From positions 1-64,000 of the forward strand of contig JAIQFE010000004.1 of the NCBI GenBank assembly GCA_020073445.1: a stretch of DNA of 64,000 bases. Direction: 5' to 3'. Below the pieces are notes generated by a model that saw only the letters and a program-made list of their open reading frames with translations, was not told the origin of the DNA and did not search any database. Positions 61,001 through 64,000 of this stretch are shown here, piece by piece. This DNA comes from Terriglobia bacterium (GTDB lineage: Bacteria; Acidobacteriota; Terriglobia; Bryobacterales; Bryobacteraceae). Each line of letters starts with the position of its first letter. Position 1 is the stretch's first letter. Made by a program: the position numbers and the translations under genes.

Positions 61001-61468
61001 GATCAGCTCGCGGCCGACTTTGGTCTCGGCCACGTTCGATACTTCCGTCTGGACGGTGGACACGGCAGCCGTCACGGTAACGGATTCGGTCTGCGTCGCG
61101 ATCGTCAGGTTGGTGTCCACGCGAGCTGCTTGCCGGGCCAGGAGCTCAAAGCCGGTCACCGAGGATCGCTGAAACCCGGGCGCTTGGAACACAAGATCAT
61201 AGACCCCCGGGTCGATATTCACGAACAGATACGCCCCGTCGGCGCCTGTTACGACGTCGCGCTTGACGGAAGTACCCTTGTTCACTAGGCTCACGACACA
61301 AGTAGGAATCGCGGCCCCGGCCGGATCGCGCACGATTCCGGTGAATGAACCAGACGTCGATTGGCCCGACGCGCTGCTTAAAAGAAGCTGAATCGCCATC
61401 ATCGCGATGGCGCATGAAAGACTCTTGATTGAGAAGCCACGCATTAGCGCGGTGTAGTTGGATGACAT
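58091..61468 (-). CDS. Oar-like TonB-dependent receptor heading the qhp operon (receptor 3)
   Basis: An outer-membrane receptor of 1125 residues: signal peptide (up to SASGQ, ~residue 36 with an extended n-region), carboxypeptidase-like domain ('GSFTGIVRDPAGAAIPTC'), plug ('AEFSGVSDITTISKSGTNAYHG' in parts) and barrel ending 'QLTGRVTF'. It lacks the CNC and CHC cysteine motifs of receptors 1 and 2, so belongs to another subgroup. GGGGGGAGTG lies upstream of the ATG at 61468; an ATG eight codons later is possible. Only 26 bases separate it from qhpA, so it is the first gene of the operon, which suggests that the imported substrate is an amine or amine-containing compound. That is inference. 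Confidence 0.92.
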   Translation of the reverse strand: MSSNYTALMRGFSIKSLSCAIAMMAIQLLLSSASGQSTSGSFTGIVRDPAGAAIPTCVVSLVNKGTSVKRDVVTGADGAYLFVNIDPGVYDLVFQAPGFQRSSVTGFELLARQAARVDTNLTIATQTESVTVTAAVSTVQTEVSNVAETKVGRELIDLPVAIASRASGSTSPITTLTTQPGVQTDASGNISVAGNKPAMLSMTLDGISTSSAKTGAPIAELFPSFEGIAEIRVSEINNTAEFSGVSDITTISKSGTNAYHGSVFENWQNQFMNARDPFAKTLPKLVMNDYGASMGGPISVPKLYHGRDKTFFFADFEGLQLPRSTATTVSIPTAAMKSGDLSVYLPKTIVKDPLGGTFPGNQIPLTRISDLSQRAMNYYWPMSPNTGAPGAIANNYVQNFPTTIVNNQGDLKVDHNITAKQTAFARFTYKRRQNLTAPTGATVLGGGNQLENDYSVSGAHNYILTPNMVNEVRVGLSGQNTATGYGYTSGQVLSALGLTLPFPPPPGAAATNFTITGFTATSGGTTSRSRASTAQLLDSLTWTKGRHTIKFGGDFRHQKGLYTNVFASGRMGTYTFNNSSVTSGPIGSPFAAFLLGIPDQTGLTTVTAPDTDGYGNSYATYIQDDWKVTSRLTLNYGLRWEYHPNYADHYNNISNFLPDYVSTINGQTVRGAIVIPDGAESLVNDSFRASIAPTPIITASQIGVNPSLRYADTRDFSPRIGFAYRATKDGKTVIRGGYGKFIEAEAGSGVSASWATEASYVAKYANSFVGGKPVLTFPNAFPAVLAVPGAESFQLASALHYHDPYVQQWNFTVERDIGFSTGLRVTYDGSHGSELGYQYNANQIPANTLGFVASKAATPYPGFSNIAYETNGGRSNYHAVTIAANRRFSKGLQFQASYAFAKNLSDAGGANPTAFSTEAGGTITDRFNPGLDYGNVAYTRRQRFQSNFLYITSLTGHNAILRQAVSNWEVAGVLTFETGPFLTVTTSGADPAGTGSSSTAGGTVRADIVPGVSPIPVNQGPALWVNPAAYAVPANNIGRYGNSPVGSVLGPGTQAVSLSVFRTIPITERVKMRVGASAANALNHPNYAVPSSLVLGNAAFGTINAMQNAEAGGPRALQLTGRVTF

Positions 61469-61791
61469 TTTCGAAACACTCCCCCCTAGTGACTAGAACG
61501 TCCGGCCTCCGCTTGGCTTGAGCGAGCGGATTTCGAGACTTTCGGATTTTAAGGATTAGCGTCCGAACTTGGACGTGGTGCTCTCGCCTTACTTCGTGCG
61601 AGTTCCAGTGTGTTCCTGAAGACCAGGAGCCACGTTAAGGATTGCAGAACGCTGCGGCTGCATGTCTCGTCACCTAGGAGACATCCCGACTCGGCAGCGG
61701 CGATTGGGAACCATCAGAACATGTGGTGGATCCCAGTTGATTGACAATCATGCCACAGCTCACATGAAAAACGCATAAAAATCGACAGGCT
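61469..61791. other. Upstream region of the receptor 3/qhp operon
   Basis: 323 bases without a gene. It should contain the promoter of the minus-strand operon and the end of the response regulator transcript. The only clear structure is the 13-bp dyad TGATTGACAATCA at 61738-61750. Confidence 0.5.
61738..61750. promoter_or_regulatory. 13-bp dyad upstream of the qhp operon
   Basis: TGATTG-A-CAATCA is a perfect inverted repeat about 270 bases upstream of the receptor 3 ATG and 45 bases after the response regulator stop. It could be an operator for the qhp operon. Confidence 0.3.
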
Positions 61792-62547
61792 TTACAAATC
61801 TAATGGACCCTGAAAACAGTACCCTACGCCCGGTACGGTACGAATGTAACTCGGCTTCACACGATCGACATCAATCTTCTTGCGGAGTAAACGAATGTAC
61901 GCGCGCAGATATTCCAGTTCGCTGCCGTAGTCGGGGCCCCACACCGATCGCAACAGTTGGACGTGGGTGAAAGGTGTTCCCGGTTTTTGCATCATCATGG
62001 CAAGGAGATCGAACTCCGTGCGCGTGAGGTGAATGGGACTGCCGTTCTGACGGACGTGCCGCCGCTCGATATCCATCTCCAGATCGCCCGACCTTACGAT
62101 CTGCCTGGGCGATCCGGCCAAGTGAACGCGCCGCAGCACGGCTCGGATGCGCGCCAGAAATTCACGCGATTCGACGGCGGCCGTGATGTAGTCGTCCGCT
62201 CCCGCCTCCAACCCGTCCGCTCTGCGATCTCCGCCCCCATGGTCCAGGTCTCCGATCGAGATCAGCACGATTCCGCTCCCTGGCGACAGTTTTCTCACCC
62301 GGCGGCACGCTTCGATCGCCGCTGTGGCGCTGCGCTTCTTTATTCCCAGCAAGACGAGGTCGAAAGGATAACGCTGGACTAGCTCCTGCAGCGTTTCCAT
62401 CGAGCGGGCTTGCTCCACCTCGTAATCGGCGGCCTGAAGAATCGCTGTCAGCCGAACAAGGCAGGAAGGATCCTCGTGCGCGATGGACACGCGAGCCCGC
62501 CGTGAGGGTGCGATTGCAAGATTCGCAGCCGACGCGAGGTTTTTCAC
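61792..62547 (-). CDS. OmpR-type response regulator without phospho-acceptor Asp
   Basis: A 251-residue protein with a receiver domain (~18-135) and an OmpR-like winged helix (~150-248: 'HLTRTEFDLLAMMMQKPG', 'YLRAYIRLLRKKI', 'YIRTVPGVGYCF'). In the receiver the acidic pair (E25, D26) is kept, but the phosphorylated Asp of 'DLVLLD' is Gly68 and the conserved Lys of 'YITKP' is Ala123. It therefore cannot be switched by normal phosphorylation. GTG start with GGAGGT. No histidine kinase is adjacent. It lies just upstream of the receptor 3/qhp operon on the same strand and is a candidate regulator. Confidence 0.9.
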   Translation of the reverse strand: MKNLASAANLAIAPSRRARVSIAHEDPSCLVRLTAILQAADYEVEQARSMETLQELVQRYPFDLVLLGIKKRSATAAIEACRRVRKLSPGSGIVLISIGDLDHGGGDRRADGLEAGADDYITAAVESREFLARIRAVLRRVHLAGSPRQIVRSGDLEMDIERRHVRQNGSPIHLTRTEFDLLAMMMQKPGTPFTHVQLLRSVWGPDYGSELEYLRAYIRLLRKKIDVDRVKPSYIRTVPGVGYCFQGPLDL

Positions 62548-62746
62548 GATTTACCTCCAAGTTAGTGATCGAGAACCCGGACCCGAAGGTGCGAAATCGA
62601 CGAAGGAGGTTGTGCTTACGAGGCGAGGAAACCTGTGTCCAACATGGAGGCCGAAAGCGGATTGCGTCAGACCGAAGCCGACGGGTCTTCAGGTAAAAGA
62701 CGAGGTGCCCTCATCATAACAGATGCCTTGCGGTTGGGGTGAGTTC

Positions 62747-63781
62747 TCACGCCTCGGGAACCGGCAACGGATTGCGCTGCGCGAACTGCGCCTGGTGCCA
62801 GTACGGGTACACGCGAGCAACTTTGCTGGCCGCGTCGAGCTTGGCGATTTGCGCTACGGTGAGATTCCAGCCCACGGCGTCGAGGTTCTGTTTGAGCTGC
62901 TCTTCGTTTCTGGCGCCAAAGATCACAGTAGAAACCGTCGGCCGCTGCAGGAGCCAGTTCAAGGCGATTTGTGGAACGGTCTTGCCGGTTTCCTTGGCGA
63001 CTTCGTCGATGGCCTCGACCACTTTGAACAGGTGCTCGTCTGAAACCTGCGGGCCCATGCCGGCGGTCTTGGGAAGCCGGCTCACTTCGGGCGGCGGCTG
63101 GCCGCGACGAATCTTGCCCGTGAGCCGTCCCCAGCCCAGCGGGCTCCAGATCAACGCGCCGACTTTTTGATCGAGACCCAGCGGCATCAGCTCCCATTCG
63201 TACTCGCGCCCGATCAAGGAATAGTAGACCTGGTGGCCGACGTAGCGAGTCCATCCATATCGATCTGAGGCGGTGAGCGACTTCATGAGGTGCCAGCCGG
63301 AGAAATTCGAACACGCGATGTAACGCACCTTTCCGGAGGTTACAAGGTTGTCCAGTGTGGAAAGAGTCTCCTCGACGGGCGTAGTCGCGTCGAAACCATG
63401 CATATGGTAGATGTCGATATAATCCGTGCCCAGGCGGCGAAGGCTCTCTTCGCAGGATCGGATCAGGTGATGGCGCGACGAGCCCAGGTCATTCGGGCCA
63501 TCGCCCATGGGGAACGTAGCCTTGCTGGATATCAGCAACTGTTGGCGCTTGCCGGAAACAGCTTTGCCGAGGATTTCTTCGGAGAGTCCCTTGGAGTAAA
63601 CATTGGCCGTATCGAAAAGATTGACTCCGGCGTCCAGGCAGACGTCGATCAACCTTTTGGCTTCCTCGACGCCGGTGTCTCCCCAGGCGCGGAAGAATTC
63701 GTTACCGCCGCCGAAGGTTCCCGCGCCAAAACTGAGAACGGAGACCTTCAAACCCGAACCGCCAAGCTGTCTGTATTCCAT
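62747..63781 (-). CDS. Aldo/keto reductase
   Basis: A 344-residue NAD(P)H-dependent reductase of the AKR superfamily (TIM barrel). The catalytic tetrad is complete: D57 and Y62 (FDTANVY), K87 (ISSKATF) and H128 (YHMHGFD). The C-terminal 'TVIFGARNEEQLKQNL' is the cofactor-phosphate loop seen in the AKR11/YajO-like branch. It could reduce aldehydes such as those made by QHNDH, but no specific link is shown. Only 35 bases separate it from the divergent M16 peptidase gene. Confidence 0.94.
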   Translation of the reverse strand: MEYRQLGGSGLKVSVLSFGAGTFGGGNEFFRAWGDTGVEEAKRLIDVCLDAGVNLFDTANVYSKGLSEEILGKAVSGKRQQLLISSKATFPMGDGPNDLGSSRHHLIRSCEESLRRLGTDYIDIYHMHGFDATTPVEETLSTLDNLVTSGKVRYIACSNFSGWHLMKSLTASDRYGWTRYVGHQVYYSLIGREYEWELMPLGLDQKVGALIWSPLGWGRLTGKIRRGQPPPEVSRLPKTAGMGPQVSDEHLFKVVEAIDEVAKETGKTVPQIALNWLLQRPTVSTVIFGARNEEQLKQNLDAVGWNLTVAQIAKLDAASKVARVYPYWHQAQFAQRNPLPVPEA

Positions 63782-63816
63782 ATTCTGATCTTAAACTCGG
63801 ATGATATTCTCAAGGT

Positions 63817-64000
63817 ATGATCTGGAAGTTCCTAGTTCTGGTTCTGGCAACAGGGGCGTTTGTAGCGGCCAACGCCCAAATCAAGACCTTCCCGTTCGCT
63901 TACACGCAGCAGGATCTCCCGAACGGACTCCGGCTGGTGACGATCCCGACCGATTCTCCGAACCTGGTGTCGATCTACATCGTGGTGCAGACCGGATCGA
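63817..64000 (+). CDS. M16 (pitrilysin/insulinase-like) peptidase, N-terminal fragment
   Basis: The first 61 codons are present and the gene leaves the right edge. A signal peptide (MIWKFLVLVLATGAFVAANA) is followed by 'QQDLPNGLRLVTIPTDSPNLVSIY', read in two blocks, and 'VVQTGS'. 'LxNGLRxxxxP...V.......GS' is the first strand of M16 zinc peptidases; the HxxEH motif would lie beyond the window. The ribosome site is weak (AAGGT directly before the ATG). Confidence 0.8.
   Translation, partial: MIWKFLVLVLATGAFVAANAQIKTFPFAYTQQDLPNGLRLVTIPTDSPNLVSIYIVVQTGS

Noticed and set aside
1-64000. tRNA, rRNA, riboswitch, integrase or attachment sites
   Set aside because: None was recognised by eye; a covariance-model search would be needed to exclude small RNAs.

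Overview
The window looks like chromosomal DNA of an acidobacterium of the Solibacter/Bryobacter type. The evidence is protein content: three very large Oar-like TonB-dependent receptors with an N-terminal carboxypeptidase-like domain, a TIGR03435-family protein, a DUF1592/DUF1552 pair, DUF6152 proteins, many secreted proteins, c-type cytochromes and a high GC content. I saw no rRNA, tRNA, CRISPR array, phage or transposase gene.

Left part (0-20 kb): the start of a glyoxalase/VOC (possible ring-cleaving) protein and a LysR regulator, an isoprenylcysteine methyltransferase-like membrane protein, TonB receptor 1, a B3-type metallo-beta-lactamase-fold enzyme, a divergent cassette of two 'PDLQGIW' secreted proteins plus DUF6152, an HbpS-like protein, a cytochrome c'-like protein, a tannase/feruloyl esterase, a PQQ dehydrogenase with a lanthanide-type active-site Asp, a LigM-like tetrahydrofolate O-demethylase, and TonB receptor 2 behind a well-defined promoter. 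Together these suggest uptake and oxidation of plant or lignin-derived methoxylated aromatics and their esters; this is inference.

Middle (20-43 kb): a secreted DUF1552 / DUF1592-cytochrome / ankyrin operon, an amidohydrolase, an HbpS / small membrane protein / zinc-ribbon operon divergent from an MBL / c-cytochrome / RnfD-like operon, a fused membrane spermidine synthase with an LVIVD-propeller protein, and a mixed accessory stretch (about 36-43 kb). The accessory stretch holds a catalytically dead-looking hydrolase coupled to a phosphotransferase, TIGR03435, a two-helix membrane protein, a frameshifted gene, a gene remnant, a Sel1-repeat protein and DUF1569.

Right part (43-64 kb): a second, inverted copy of the PDLQGIW/DUF6152 cassette, whose one member has a duplicated 3' end separated from it by a REP-like palindrome, followed by a complete quinohemoprotein amine dehydrogenase (QHNDH) locus. 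The minus-strand operon reads TonB receptor 3 - qhpA - qhpC - qhpB - qhpD - small secreted protein. The plus-strand genes are qhpF, qhpE and qhpG. An antisense metalloprotease lies among them and a second, orphan alpha-subunit paralogue is coupled to a DUF6152 gene. The small QhpC subunit keeps every residue needed for the three Cys-Asp/Glu thioethers and the CTQ cofactor. An atypical response regulator without its phospho-acceptor Asp, an aldo/keto reductase and the start of an M16 peptidase close the window.

The most interesting items are the rearranged QHNDH locus with its own TonB receptor and spare alpha subunit, and the twice-occurring divergent PDLQGIW/DUF6152 cassette of unknown function.
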